The notes under the pieces are model-generated. The model ran no database searches. It saw only the letters and a program-made list of their open reading frames with translations, and was not told the origin of the DNA. 64,000 nucleotides of DNA from Pseudomonas frederiksbergensis (GTDB taxonomy: Bacteria; Pseudomonadota; Gammaproteobacteria; Pseudomonadales; Pseudomonadaceae), in assembly GCF_001952935.1 (NCBI RefSeq), contig NZ_CP018319.1, positions 3,254,501-3,318,500 of the forward strand, in the 5' to 3' direction. A program made the translations under genes and the position numbers. Each line of letters starts with the position of its first letter. Positions within the stretch are counted from its first letter, which is position 1. Of this stretch, positions 44,400 to 53,098 are shown one piece after another.

Positions 44400-45638
44400 T
44401 CAAACCTTCACTTCCTCCACCGGCACATGCATGCGGTCGCGGTTCGCCAGGGTCGGGAACAGTTTGATCCACGCCCCGGTCACCACCAATGTGCCAATCC
44501 CCCCCATGACCACGGCCGGCACAGTGCCGAACCAGTGGGCGGTCAAGCCGGATTCAAACTCGCCCAACTGGTTCGAAGCGCCGATGAACAGACCGTTCAC
44601 GGCACTGACCCGGCCGCGCATTTCATCCGGGGTTTCCAGTTGTACGAAGGAGGCGCGGATAACCATGCTGATCATGTCCGCCGCGCCCAACACCACCAAC
44701 ACCGCCAGGGAAAACCAGAACGAGGTCGACAGGCCGAACGCAATGGTCGCGACACCGAACACACCAACGGCGGTGAACATGACCCTTCCGACTTTGCGCT
44801 CCACGGCGAATCTCGCCAGGTACAGCGACATCAGCAGCGCACCGACTGCCGGCGCTGAACGCAAAAGACCCAGACCCCAAGGGCCGGTCAGCAGAATGTC
44901 CTTGGCGAACACCGGCAGCAACGCCGTCGCGCCACCGAGCAGGACGGCAAACAGATCCAGAGAAATCGCCCCGAGAATGTCCGGGCGACTACGAATGAAG
45001 CGGATGCCCGCCAGCAGCGAATCCAGCGTCGCCTTGCCCTTGTTCAGCGGTGTCTGCCGTGCAGGCAGGTTGACCATCAGCAGGCAGGCGATGAGGTAGA
45101 GGATCACCGTCGGGCCATAGACCCAAACGCTGCCGAAGGCGTAAAGCAATCCGCCGAGGGCCGGGGCAACGATCGTCGCCGATTGCTGTGCGGATTGGGC
45201 GGCGGCGACCGCGCGGGGGAACAGCGCGCTGGGCACAATGCTCGGCAACAGAGCCTGAGTGGTCGGCATTTCGAAGGAACGGGCGGCACCGAGCAGGAAC
45301 GCGAGGATGAAGATCATCTCGCGGGTGACATTGTCGGTCGCGCTACCGATGGCCAGCGACAGGGCGATCAGCGCTTGCACGGACTGACAGATTGCCGCGA
45401 CCTTGCGCCGGTCATAACGGTCCGCGACATGCCCGGTGTGCAGCATGAACAGCACCCGCGGGGCGAATTCCACCAGACCGACCAGGCCCAGGTCGAGCAC
45501 ATTGCCGGTCAGTTGGTAGAGGTTCCAGCCAATCGCCACCGTGAGCATCTGGAAACCGCTGGCGGTAAATACCCGAGCCAGCCAGAACGCGATAAATGGG
45601 CGGTGATGGCGTAACAGCAAGGGCGCTTGGCTGGGCAT
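44400..45638 (-). CDS. MFS exporter (EntS-like)
   Basis: Major facilitator, 412 aa, twelve hydrophobic helices. HRPFIAFWLARVFTASGFQMLTVAIGWNLYQLTGNVLDLGLVGLVEFAPRVLFMLHTGHVADRYDRRKV is characteristic of the EntS/enterobactin-exporter and related MFS_3 group, which move siderophores or drugs. No siderophore gene is nearby, so the substrate is open. ATG 45638 gives the family N-terminus; an upstream in-frame codon at 45683 is less likely. Confidence 0.82.
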   Translation of the reverse strand: MPSQAPLLLRHHRPFIAFWLARVFTASGFQMLTVAIGWNLYQLTGNVLDLGLVGLVEFAPRVLFMLHTGHVADRYDRRKVAAICQSVQALIALSLAIGSATDNVTREMIFILAFLLGAARSFEMPTTQALLPSIVPSALFPRAVAAAQSAQQSATIVAPALGGLLYAFGSVWVYGPTVILYLIACLLMVNLPARQTPLNKGKATLDSLLAGIRFIRSRPDILGAISLDLFAVLLGGATALLPVFAKDILLTGPWGLGLLRSAPAVGALLMSLYLARFAVERKVGRVMFTAVGVFGVATIAFGLSTSFWFSLAVLVVLGAADMISMVIRASFVQLETPDEMRGRVSAVNGLFIGASNQLGEFESGLTAHWFGTVPAVVMGGIGTLVVTGAWIKLFPTLANRDRMHVPVEEVKV

Positions 45639-45753
45639 CTGAGGGCCGGTCTTGAGCGAGGGGAGGGTCGAGATTATCACCAAGCTGTAACCAAAAGTTG
45701 CAGGGCGGGAAATTTCGTTAGCTAAACACCGATCTCGAAAACACGGAAATTCC

Positions 45754-45846
45754 CCTGTGGGAGCGGGCTTGCTCGCGAAGACGTCGGCACATCCAACATA
45801 AAGGTGCCAGACCGATCGCTTTCGCGAGCAAGCCCGCTCCCACAGG
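45754..45846. repeat. REPIN, GTGGGAGCGGGCTTGCTCGCGAA class
   Basis: Arms CCTGTGGGAGCGGGCTTGCT... and its complement flank a 41-bp spacer. It is located in the 484-bp gap between the MFS and cioA genes, distal to the cio promoter region. Confidence 0.85.
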
Positions 45847-45947
45847 GAATGTGTTTCTGCCTATGACCGCATCAGTGAGGCAACCTGTCACGCGGCAAAA
45901 GACCACACCGTCCATCGTCAAAAATGGGACTACTCTTTTAACGTTGC

Positions 45948-45961
45948 TTGATCCAGATCAA
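45948..45961. promoter_or_regulatory. ANR/FNR box upstream of cioAB
   Basis: TTGATCCAGATCAA is a perfect TTGAT-N4-ATCAA ANR/FNR site, 162 bp before the cioA start. In P. aeruginosa the cio genes are known to be repressed by ANR at low oxygen; whether this site activates or represses depends on the start of transcription, which I cannot place. Confidence 0.82.
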
Positions 45962-46122
45962 GACCGTTCATGGAATTGATCCGGCGGCCAGATGGCCAGA
46001 CTCCCTACGTTGTGATGTTTGTAAAAAAAGAACGAATTCAAATTCGCCACACTCCATATCCGTGGGGGCAGTGGGTGTAGGCCGCAAGCCTTCAGCCGGT
46101 ATTACCTGACAGAGGAAGACTT

Positions 46123-47562
46123 ATGTTCGGTTTGGAGGCACTCGATCTCGCCCGGATTCAGTTCGCGTTCACCATTTCGTTTCACATTCTATTTCCCGCT
46201 ATCACCATTGGCCTGGCGAGTTACCTGGCGGTGCTCGAAGGCCTGTGGCTGAAAACCCATAACGACACGTACCGCGATCTGTACCACTTCTGGTCGAAGA
46301 TCTTTGCCGTCAACTTCGGCATGGGCGTGGTCTCCGGACTCGTCATGGCCTATCAGTTCGGCACCAACTGGAGCCGCTTCTCGGATTTCGCCGGTTCCGT
46401 GACCGGGCCGCTGCTGACGTACGAAGTACTCACCGCTTTCTTCCTCGAGGCCGGTTTCCTCGGCGTCATGCTGTTCGGCTGGAACAAGGTCGGGCGCAAT
46501 CTGCACTTCTTCGCCACGGTCATGGTCGCCATCGGCACGCTGATCTCGACTTTCTGGATTCTCGCCTCCAACAGCTGGATGCAGACGCCCCAAGGCTACG
46601 AAATCGTCAATGGCCAGGTTATTCCGGTGGACTGGCTGGCGGTGATCTTCAACCCGTCCTTCCCGTACCGCCTGCTACACATGTCGACGGCAGCGTTCGT
46701 CGCGACCGCCTTCTTCGTCGGTTCCTCGGCGGCCTGGCATTTGCTGCGCGGCAAGGACAACCCGGCGATCCGCACCATGCTCTCGATGGCCATGTGGATG
46801 GCCTTGATCGTGGCGCCGATTCAGGCGGTCATCGGTGACTTCCACGGCCTCAATACGCTCAAGCATCAGCCGGCAAAAATCGCTGCGATCGAAGGTCACT
46901 GGGAAAACCACGGCGATGAGCCGACCCCGCTGATCCTGTTCGGCTGGCCGGACATGAAAGAAGAACGGACCAAATTTGCAGTAGAGATCCCGTACCTGGG
47001 CAGTCTGATCCTCACGCACTCGCTGGACAAACAGGTCCCGGCGCTCAAGGAATTCCCGCCTGAAGACCGGCCGAATTCGACCATCGTGTTCTGGTCGTTC
47101 CGGATCATGGTGGGTCTGGGCATGCTGATGATCTTCACCGGTTTGTGGAGCCTGTGGCTGCGTAAACGCGACAAGCTCTATACCTCGCGACCGTTCCTGT
47201 ACCTGGCGTTGTGGATGGGGCCGTCCGGCCTGATTGCAATCCTCGCCGGTTGGTTCACCACTGAAATCGGCCGTCAGCCGTGGGTGATCTACGGTCTGAT
47301 GCGCACGGCAGATGCGTCCTCCAATCACAGCTTCATGCAGATGAGCATCACGTTGATCATGTTCGTCGTGGTCTATTTCGCGCTGTTCGGTGCTGGCCTT
47401 GGCTACATGATGCGCCTGGTGCGCAAAGGGCCGAAGATCGACGAAGGCAAGGAAACCAACGAGGGTGGTCCTGGCAAGAAACGCACGCCGGCCCGTCCGC
47501 TGTCCGCCGCCGATGACAACGGTGACAGCGACCACAGCTCTAGCCTGACCAAGGAGATTTGA
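46123..47562 (+). CDS. cioA: Cyanide-insensitive terminal oxidase subunit I
   Basis: Bd-type quinol oxidase subunit I, 479 aa, nine hydrophobic helices. The His ligand near the start (FTISFHILFPAITIG), LLHMSTAAF and GDFHGLNTLKHQPAKIAAIEGHW are bd-oxidase motifs. The quinol loop is short and the C-terminal motif reads GRQPWVIYGLMRTADA (from about residue 383), the CIO form that resists cyanide, rather than the E. coli CydA form. Subunit II follows 3 bp later and a DUF2474 gene after that. AGAGGAAGA precedes the ATG. An ANR box lies upstream. Confidence 0.92.
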   Translation: MFGLEALDLARIQFAFTISFHILFPAITIGLASYLAVLEGLWLKTHNDTYRDLYHFWSKIFAVNFGMGVVSGLVMAYQFGTNWSRFSDFAGSVTGPLLTYEVLTAFFLEAGFLGVMLFGWNKVGRNLHFFATVMVAIGTLISTFWILASNSWMQTPQGYEIVNGQVIPVDWLAVIFNPSFPYRLLHMSTAAFVATAFFVGSSAAWHLLRGKDNPAIRTMLSMAMWMALIVAPIQAVIGDFHGLNTLKHQPAKIAAIEGHWENHGDEPTPLILFGWPDMKEERTKFAVEIPYLGSLILTHSLDKQVPALKEFPPEDRPNSTIVFWSFRIMVGLGMLMIFTGLWSLWLRKRDKLYTSRPFLYLALWMGPSGLIAILAGWFTTEIGRQPWVIYGLMRTADASSNHSFMQMSITLIMFVVVYFALFGAGLGYMMRLVRKGPKIDEGKETNEGGPGKKRTPARPLSAADDNGDSDHSSSLTKEI

Positions 47563-47565
47563 CTC

Positions 47566-48573
47566 ATGGGTATTGATCTTCCGCTGATCTGGGCCGTGAT
47601 CATCATCTTCGGCATCATGATGTACGTGGTCATGGACGGTTTCGATTTGGGGATCGGGATTCTCTTCCCGTTCATTCCGGGCAAGACCGATCGTGACGTG
47701 ATGATGAACACCGTCGCCCCGGTATGGGACGGTAACGAAACCTGGCTGGTGCTGGGCGGCGCCGCGTTATTCGGGGCCTTCCCGCTGGCCTATTCGGTGG
47801 TGCTTTCGGCGTTGTACCTGCCGCTGATTTTCATGCTGATCGGGCTGATCTTTCGCGGCGTGGCCTTCGAGTTTCGCTTCAAGGCCAAGGACGACAAGCG
47901 CCATCTCTGGGACAAGGCGTTCATCGGTGGTTCGGTCGCCGCCACCTTTTTCCAGGGCGTGGCGTTGGGTGCGTTCATTGATGGGTTGCCGGTGGTCAAT
48001 CGCCAATTTGCCGGTGGCTCACTGGACTGGTTGACACCGTTCACGATGTTCTGCGGTGCAGCGCTGGTGGTGGCTTACGCTCTGCTCGGTTGCACCTGGC
48101 TGATCATGAAGACCGAAGGCAAGTTGCAGGAACAGATGCATGATCTGGCTCGGCCACTGGCTTTCGTGGTTCTGGCGGTGATCGGTATCGTCAGCATCTG
48201 GACCCCGCTGGCCCATGCCGAGATTGCCGCTCGCTGGTTTACCCTGCCGAACCTGTTCTGGTTCCTGCCGGTGCCGATCCTGGTGCTGGTGACCATGTAC
48301 GGTCTGATCCGCGCGGTGGCTCGCAATGCGCACTACACGCCATTCCTGCTGACGCTGGTACTGATCTTCCTCGGCTACAGCGGTTTGGGCATCAGCCTGT
48401 GGCCGAACATCGTGCCGCCATCGATCTCGATCTGGGACGCCGCCGCACCGCCGCAAAGCCAGGGCTTCATGCTGGTGGGCACGTTGTTCATCATCCCGTT
48501 TATCCTGGGTTACACCTTCTGGAGCTACTACGTGTTCCGCGGCAAGGTCACCCACGAAGATGGCTATCACTAG
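47566..48573 (+). CDS. cioB: Cyanide-insensitive terminal oxidase subunit II
   Basis: CydB-type subunit II, 335 aa, about eight hydrophobic helices. It starts MGIDLPLIWAVIIIFGIMMYVVMDGFDLGIGILFPFI and has APVWDGNETWLVLGGAALFGAFPLAYSVVLSALYLP, the CydB signature. It forms the heterodimer with CioA. The reading frame begins 3 bp after the cioA stop, so the subunits are co-translated. Confidence 0.93.
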   Translation: MGIDLPLIWAVIIIFGIMMYVVMDGFDLGIGILFPFIPGKTDRDVMMNTVAPVWDGNETWLVLGGAALFGAFPLAYSVVLSALYLPLIFMLIGLIFRGVAFEFRFKAKDDKRHLWDKAFIGGSVAATFFQGVALGAFIDGLPVVNRQFAGGSLDWLTPFTMFCGAALVVAYALLGCTWLIMKTEGKLQEQMHDLARPLAFVVLAVIGIVSIWTPLAHAEIAARWFTLPNLFWFLPVPILVLVTMYGLIRAVARNAHYTPFLLTLVLIFLGYSGLGISLWPNIVPPSISIWDAAAPPQSQGFMLVGTLFIIPFILGYTFWSYYVFRGKVTHEDGYH

Positions 48574-48630
48574 AACGCGCGACTGTGGCGCAGGGCTGAT
48601 ACCTGCGCCATTTCTTCAGAGGAGATTGCG

Positions 48631-48801
48631 ATGATGGCGGGTAAACATTCCTTGCAGGAAATCGAAGCAGCTGAAAAAAAGCCGCTCTGGCAGCGACTCG
48701 GCTGGCTGGCGATGATCTGGACCGGTAGCGTTGTGGCGCTGTTCATCGTGGCCAGCCTGATGCGCATGTTCATGAATGCCGCGGGGCTGACGACCCACTG
48801 A
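48631..48801 (+). CDS. DUF2474 small membrane protein of the cio operon
   Basis: A 56-aa single-span protein, MMAGKHSLQEIEAAEKKPLWQRL-type start, one hydrophobic helix (GWLAMIWTGSVVALFIVASLMRMFM). DUF2474 genes follow CIO-type oxidase genes in many pseudomonads and are likely the functional counterpart of CydX. AGAGGAGATTGCG lies just before the ATG, a very good ribosome site. The operon ends at the terminator 48850-48875. Confidence 0.85.
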   Translation: MMAGKHSLQEIEAAEKKPLWQRLGWLAMIWTGSVVALFIVASLMRMFMNAAGLTTH

Positions 48802-48849
48802 ATTTTTGCAGCAGATCCCATCCCGTTGCCTTGCGGCACGGATTCACAG

Positions 48850-48875
48850 CCCTCCTTGGCCGGAGGGTTTTTTTT
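48850..48875 (+). terminator. Terminator of the cio operon
   Basis: CCCTCC-TTGGCC-GGAGGG followed by eight T. The tail is on the plus strand only. Confidence 0.88.
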
Positions 48876-48883
48876 GCCCGGGA

Positions 48884-50008
48884 TTATTTTCGGGCTTTAA
48901 GGATCACGAACTTGGGTGTGGCCGCCACTTGCTCGACACCGCGGAACAACCGCGCGAGCTTGCTGTGATAACCCAGATGACGGTTCCCGACGATGTACAG
49001 CGCGCCACCGACGACCAGCGCCTCTCGGGCCTGCTGGAACATGCGCCAGGCCAGGAAGTCGCCAACGACTTGTTGTTGGTGAAACGGCGGGTTGCACAGT
49101 ACGACGTCCAGAGATTGGGGTTCCTGCCCCGCCAAACCATCGCCGGCACGTACAACCACTTCCCGGTCACCGAGCGCCGCGCGCCAGTTTTCGGCTGCCG
49201 ATTGCACCGCCATGAACGACTCGTCCACGAGCGTGTAGTGGGCCTCAGGGTTTTGCAGAGCGCTGGCGATGGCCAAAACCCCGTTGCCACAACCGAGGTC
49301 GGCAACCCGCGCGGTGCCGAGGTTATTCGGCAGGTGCGGCAAAAACGCTCGCGTGCCGATGTCCAGGCCTTCGCGGCAGAACACATTGGCGTGATTCAGC
49401 AGTTCGATCTCAGGCGCGTCGAGTCGATAACGGGTCGGGTAGGGGGATGCGACAGGTGCTTTGTCTTCAGCGGTCGCGATCAACAGTCGAGCCTTTTTCA
49501 CCGCCAAGGACGCTTGCACCGGGCCGATGTAGCGTTCCAGCAGATCGCCCGCAGCGCGAGGTAAATGCTTGATCATCGCCGCTGCAATCACCTGCGCGCC
49601 CGGCGCCAGTTGGCCCTGCAAACGAATCAGTTGTTCTTCCAGCAACGCGAGGGTTTTCGGAACCCGGATCAGTACCCGGTCAAAGGGGCCTGAAATAGCT
49701 TCACTGGCCGGTACGCTTGGCACCGCATCAAATGGCAGGTCGTTACGGATCAGATTTTTTTCCAGTCCTTGAAAGGCCAGGAACGAGTCGCCGCTGCTGG
49801 TCACTTGAACCTTGCCGACCAGGCTGGCGGCCAATGCGCCAAAGCTGTCGTTGAGCACCAAAACCCGAGTGCCGGCCGAGGGCTGTTGGTCAGCCAGATG
49901 GGTGAGCAGGTATTCGTCTGCGGCGTCAAACGCCTGCAACGGTTCGTTCTGCTGTTCGGGCTGGCGGATCAGGTCGAGTCGGGCGAAGGGTGTTTCGAGC
50001 AAAGGCAT
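48884..50008 (-). CDS. rlmG: 23S rRNA (guanine-N2)-methyltransferase RlmG
   Basis: RlmG/RsmC-type methyltransferase, 374 aa, which makes m2G1835 in 23S rRNA. An N-terminal degenerate methyltransferase-like domain (1-200) is followed by the catalytic domain with SAM motif ADLGCGNGVLAIAS and NPPFHQ (VVLCNPPFHQQQVVG), the marker of guanine-N2 methylases. RsmC is shorter (about 330-340), so RlmG fits better. Confidence 0.88.
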   Translation of the reverse strand: MPLLETPFARLDLIRQPEQQNEPLQAFDAADEYLLTHLADQQPSAGTRVLVLNDSFGALAASLVGKVQVTSSGDSFLAFQGLEKNLIRNDLPFDAVPSVPASEAISGPFDRVLIRVPKTLALLEEQLIRLQGQLAPGAQVIAAAMIKHLPRAAGDLLERYIGPVQASLAVKKARLLIATAEDKAPVASPYPTRYRLDAPEIELLNHANVFCREGLDIGTRAFLPHLPNNLGTARVADLGCGNGVLAIASALQNPEAHYTLVDESFMAVQSAAENWRAALGDREVVVRAGDGLAGQEPQSLDVVLCNPPFHQQQVVGDFLAWRMFQQAREALVVGGALYIVGNRHLGYHSKLARLFRGVEQVAATPKFVILKARK

Positions 50009-50183
50009 GAGGCGGGGCTCTGGGTAATCAACGGGGTCATCAACAGGTGTCCCGCCGCCTAAGGGCGTTGTAGCGGGCGAGACCGTCCGAGTGTACTGCG
50101 CCGTGAAGGTTTACACGTCATCACTCAAGAAGGACCGCAAATGGTACGTTTTTTTCTTTTGGATTACTTGCAGGTTTTTTGGC

Positions 50184-50915
50184 TCAGCGAATCGCGCTGC
50201 TGTTGAGAATACCGTCCTTGGTTGCGGCGATGACTGCGGAAATCTTGTTGTTGACTCCCAGTTTCAGAATCGCGCTTTGCACATGAAAATTGACCGTACG
50301 GGCGCTGAGATTGAGGATCCTGGCGCTCTCATAGGCAGTCTTGCCATCAGCCGCGAGCCTCAATACATCGATTTCACGGGGAGACAAATGCGGCACGACC
50401 GGCTTCGCCGATCTCTTGGGCAATGTCTGTGTGATCAACCCATGCAGGTGACGCCCGATGAACACTGAGAAACCGAGATTTTCATACAGCTCAAACGCAG
50501 TGATCGGACAATGGCTTCTGGCCAGGCTCAGAATGCTGCAAACACCACTGCCCTCGTCATGCACCGATTGCGACCAGCCGTGCTGCAAGCCTTGTTTCTC
50601 AAGCGCATCCCACAACCAGGGAGTCTTGGAAAAAAGCTCTTCGCTCCAAAGGACAGGCAATCTGGAGTGATTGCAGTGAGCCACTATTGGGTCTATTGCG
50701 TTGAAATTCTTTTGTTCATATTCAATGTTCCAATCCGTCGGGTAGTTGTTGAGCTGGACTGTATTAAAGTGGTCAGTTTTTGTTTGGTATGTTGTTGAAA
50801 AAGCGAAAAATTTAAAACCTAGGTTTTTCGCAAAGCCGAGTGAAATCCGGTAGGCAGTCTCAATCTCCGTTGCCCGGGATAATTGGTTGAGCTGTGATTC
50901 CTTCCACCTCTCCAT
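50184..50915 (-). CDS. LuxR family regulator with autoinducer-binding domain (LuxR solo)
   Basis: A 243-aa quorum-sensing-type regulator. The N-terminal domain keeps the residues that contact acyl-homoserine lactone in TraR/LuxR: Trp62 and Tyr66 (TDWNIEY), Asp75-Pro76 (AIDPIV) and Trp90 (PVLWSEE), plus a Gly in GSGVCS. The C-terminal helix-turn-helix is SPREIDVLRLAADGKTAYESARILNLSARTVNFHV. No luxI-type gene is nearby, so it is a solo. The DNA is more AT-rich than its neighbours, suggesting acquisition. The start at 50915 has GGAG 8 bases before it, better than ATG 50951. Confidence 0.87.
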   Translation of the reverse strand: MERWKESQLNQLSRATEIETAYRISLGFAKNLGFKFFAFSTTYQTKTDHFNTVQLNNYPTDWNIEYEQKNFNAIDPIVAHCNHSRLPVLWSEELFSKTPWLWDALEKQGLQHGWSQSVHDEGSGVCSILSLARSHCPITAFELYENLGFSVFIGRHLHGLITQTLPKRSAKPVVPHLSPREIDVLRLAADGKTAYESARILNLSARTVNFHVQSAILKLGVNNKISAVIAATKDGILNSSAIR

Positions 50916-50982
50916 TGTGTGTCTCCAGATGATGTTACTTGGGGGTGCCATTTTGGATCCAGTCTCTGGCACGAAGGCGAGT

Positions 50983-50998
50983 GTAGGATGTTTCCTAC
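50983..50998. promoter_or_regulatory. Inverted repeat upstream of the LuxR solo
   Basis: GTAGGA-TGTT-TCCTAC, exact 6-bp arms, 68 bp before the LuxR start. It may be an autoregulatory or foreign-regulator site. The rest of 50916-51232 is AT-rich, with a further small CCAG-TCT-CTGG palindrome (50959-50969) and no gene. Confidence 0.4.
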
Positions 50999-51232
50999 GT
51001 CCGTGTGAGACTTTTTAGCTTTGTTTGAGATTTTTAAACAGATATCTAGTTCTAACGTCGCGGAGTAATTGGCGTATATAAGGAAGTGTCGGGGATTTAA
51101 CCGCACGGTTAGTCTTAAGTCGTACCATGAAGTTAATGTGAATAAGGTCCTGGCTAAAGCCACTACAAATCACCGGTGTTTAAGCCGCCCGCTTTGCGGG
51201 ACACTGTGGCTATCTGTTGAATGGAGCACCCC

Positions 51233-52009
51233 ATGACCGCCAGTGCAGAAAAGTTCACTCGCCAGACCTTGCTCGACGTCCAGTCGCTGACCCCCAGTCT
51301 GTTCACCCTGCGCACCACACGGGACCCGGGTTTTCGTTTTCGTGCAGGGCAATTCGCCCGGCTGGGCGTTACCAAGGCTGACGGCAGCACCGTATGGCGC
51401 GCCTATTCCATGGTGTCGTCGCCTTATGACGAGTTCCTCGAATTCTTTTCCATTGTGGTGCCAGGGGGGGAGTTCACCAGTGAGCTGAGTCGGCTGGGAG
51501 TCGGCGATACGCTGCTGGTCGAGCGTCAGGCCTTCGGTTACTTGACGCTGGATCGCTTTGTCGACGGCCGTGATCTCTGGCTGTTATCCACAGGCACCGG
51601 CCTGGCGCCGTTTCTGTCGATCCTGCAGGACTTCGAGGTCTGGGAGAAATTCGAACGAATCATTCTGGTCTATAGCGTGCGCGAAGCCCGGGAACTGGCG
51701 TACCAAGACCTCGTCAGCGGCTTGGCCCAGCGCGACTATTTAGCGGAGTTTGCGCACAAGCTGCAATTCATCACCACGGTCACGCGCGAGCAGCATCATG
51801 GCGCTCTGAGTGGGCGGATCACTGCGCTGATCGAAAATGGCGAGCTGGAGCGGGCGGCTGGCGTGGCGCTGACGGCCGAGCACTCAAGGGTCATGCTCTG
51901 CGGCAACCCGCAGATGATCGATGACACGCGCAAATTGCTCAAACAGCGCCACATGCACTTGAGCCTCAGTCGCCGGCCCGGGCAGGTGGCGGTGGAAAAC
52001 TACTGGTAA
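51233..52009 (+). CDS. fpr: Ferredoxin--NADP+ reductase (E. coli Fpr type)
   Basis: FAD flavoenzyme, 258 aa, that exchanges electrons between NADPH and ferredoxin/flavodoxin. FAD-binding RAYSMVSSPYDEFLEFF, NADP-binding STGTGLAPFLSIL and VMLCGNPQMIDDTRKLLK are present. The C-terminus LSRRPGQVAVENYW matches the E. coli enzyme (ending HYW) rather than the FprA form ending FVEK, so this is the second Pseudomonas Fpr class. GGAG lies 6 bases before ATG 51233. It is divergent from the LuxR solo. Confidence 0.9.
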   Translation: MTASAEKFTRQTLLDVQSLTPSLFTLRTTRDPGFRFRAGQFARLGVTKADGSTVWRAYSMVSSPYDEFLEFFSIVVPGGEFTSELSRLGVGDTLLVERQAFGYLTLDRFVDGRDLWLLSTGTGLAPFLSILQDFEVWEKFERIILVYSVREARELAYQDLVSGLAQRDYLAEFAHKLQFITTVTREQHHGALSGRITALIENGELERAAGVALTAEHSRVMLCGNPQMIDDTRKLLKQRHMHLSLSRRPGQVAVENYW

Positions 52010-52010
52010 A

Positions 52011-52036
52011 AAAACGGCGCCTCAAGGGGCGCCGTT
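52011..52036. terminator. Bidirectional terminator between fpr and mscL
   Basis: ACGGCGCC / GGCGCCGT stem (52014-52021, 52028-52035). The minus strand runs on into seven T for mscL; the plus strand has a weaker TGGTTGTTT tail for fpr. Confidence 0.82.
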
Positions 52037-52055
52037 GGTTGTTTGACTAACGTGT

Positions 52056-52469
52056 TCAGGGCCGATTGTTCTGAGCCTTGAGCAAATCGCGGATCTCTTC
52101 CAGCAGCTCTTCTTCCTTGGTCGGAACCGGCGGCAGCGTTGGCGCAACGGCCTCTTCGCGCTTCAGGCGGTTGATGGCTTTGACGCCCATGAAGATCGCG
52201 AAAGCGACGATGATGAAGTCAATCAGGCTCTGGATGAATTTGCCGTACGCCAGCACCACCGCGGGGACATCGCCGTTGGCTGCCTTGAGCGTGACGGCCA
52301 GGTCACTGAAGTCCACCCCTCCGATCAGCAGGCCAATCGGTGGCATCACCACGTCGCCGACGAACGATGAAACGATCTTGCCGAAGGCGGCGCCGATGAT
52401 GATACCGACCGCCATGTCGACTACGTTACCTTTGACCGCGAAGGCCTTGAACTCACTAATCACGCCCAT
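52056..52469 (-). CDS. mscL: Large-conductance mechanosensitive channel MscL
   Basis: Inner-membrane channel that opens on osmotic down-shock. The 137-aa protein has the N-terminal amphipathic helix ([46 protein letters not shown]), two transmembrane helices and the C-terminal bundle ([16 protein letters not shown]), all standard. AGGAATAACC precedes the ATG. Confidence 0.96.
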   Translation of the reverse strand: MGVISEFKAFAVKGNVVDMAVGIIIGAAFGKIVSSFVGDVVMPPIGLLIGGVDFSDLAVTLKAANGDVPAVVLAYGKFIQSLIDFIIVAFAIFMGVKAINRLKREEAVAPTLPPVPTKEEELLEEIRDLLKAQNNRP

Positions 52470-52558
52470 AGGTTATTCCTTGTTACAGATGAGGTTGGTG
52501 AGCGCAGTGTAAATCAGCACGATGCTTCTTGCTCGAAACAACTGTTTACAGCGCTTGC

Positions 52559-52580
52559 CGGCTACCGTGTTCGGTAGCCG
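52559..52580. other. Strong hairpin in the mscL-radA gap
   Basis: CGGCTACCG-TGTT-CGGTAGCCG, a perfect 9-bp stem without a T-tail on either strand. It lies 90 bp upstream of mscL and may mark the end of the AT-rich orphan frame. Confidence 0.55.
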
Positions 52581-52685
52581 CTCAATCCAGGGCGCCCCGC
52601 GCGCCCGTCCGGCATTTTCCTCTCGATCGCTCAGTCTCTACTCAGTGGAGGGCGAGTGCAGGAAAAAACATAGAAAGTAGGGGCT

Positions 52686-53075
52686 TTAGTATCGCTCGCT
52701 TGATGCAAGGGTAATTTGCGGCATATGAAGTTTTATATGAATAATTTGCCGGATGTATGGACTTGTACCTTTAAACAGCCCTCTGTTATTCAGTGCTGAA
52801 AACGCCACTACATTGCCATCAACTTGGTTGTCTGTATTGTAAGGTTTACTTAACGACCGGATTGTACATTCAAGTTCAAAATGATGAAGGCCTGTACAGG
52901 TTCTGATTTTTGTTTCATTGAGCGAGACAACTATTGGGTCGGGTATTCTTTGAAAAGTTGTACAGTTTTTCAAAGTTGGTAATGCAGTGGATGTATTCAA
53001 AGTGCTGTACAAGTTGTTACCAGGGGGCCGCTGGGTAACTTCGCCGCGCGTGACCGACGCCAGCTGAGCTATCAT
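52686..53075 (-). CDS. Orphan open frame in AT-rich DNA, doubtful
   Basis: A frame of up to 129 codons stays open through DNA that is clearly AT-richer than its neighbours, where chance stops are frequent. The only ATG near the 5' end (53075) lies in the radA promoter; an internal TTG or GTG start is possible. The peptide (for example SALNNRGLFKGTSPYIRQIIHIKLHMPQITL) matches no family I know. TGTACA occurs four times (52863, 52893, 52959, 53006), three of them as in-frame Cys-Thr codons. It may be a remnant of acquired DNA truncated by the radA side, or not coding at all. Confidence 0.3.
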   Translation of the reverse strand: MIAQLASVTRGEVTQRPPGNNLYSTLNTSTALPTLKNCTTFQRIPDPIVVSLNETKIRTCTGLHHFELECTIRSLSKPYNTDNQVDGNVVAFSALNNRGLFKGTSPYIRQIIHIKLHMPQITLASSERY

Positions 53076-53098
53076 CGCGGTTTTTGCCGGGAGTTCAG

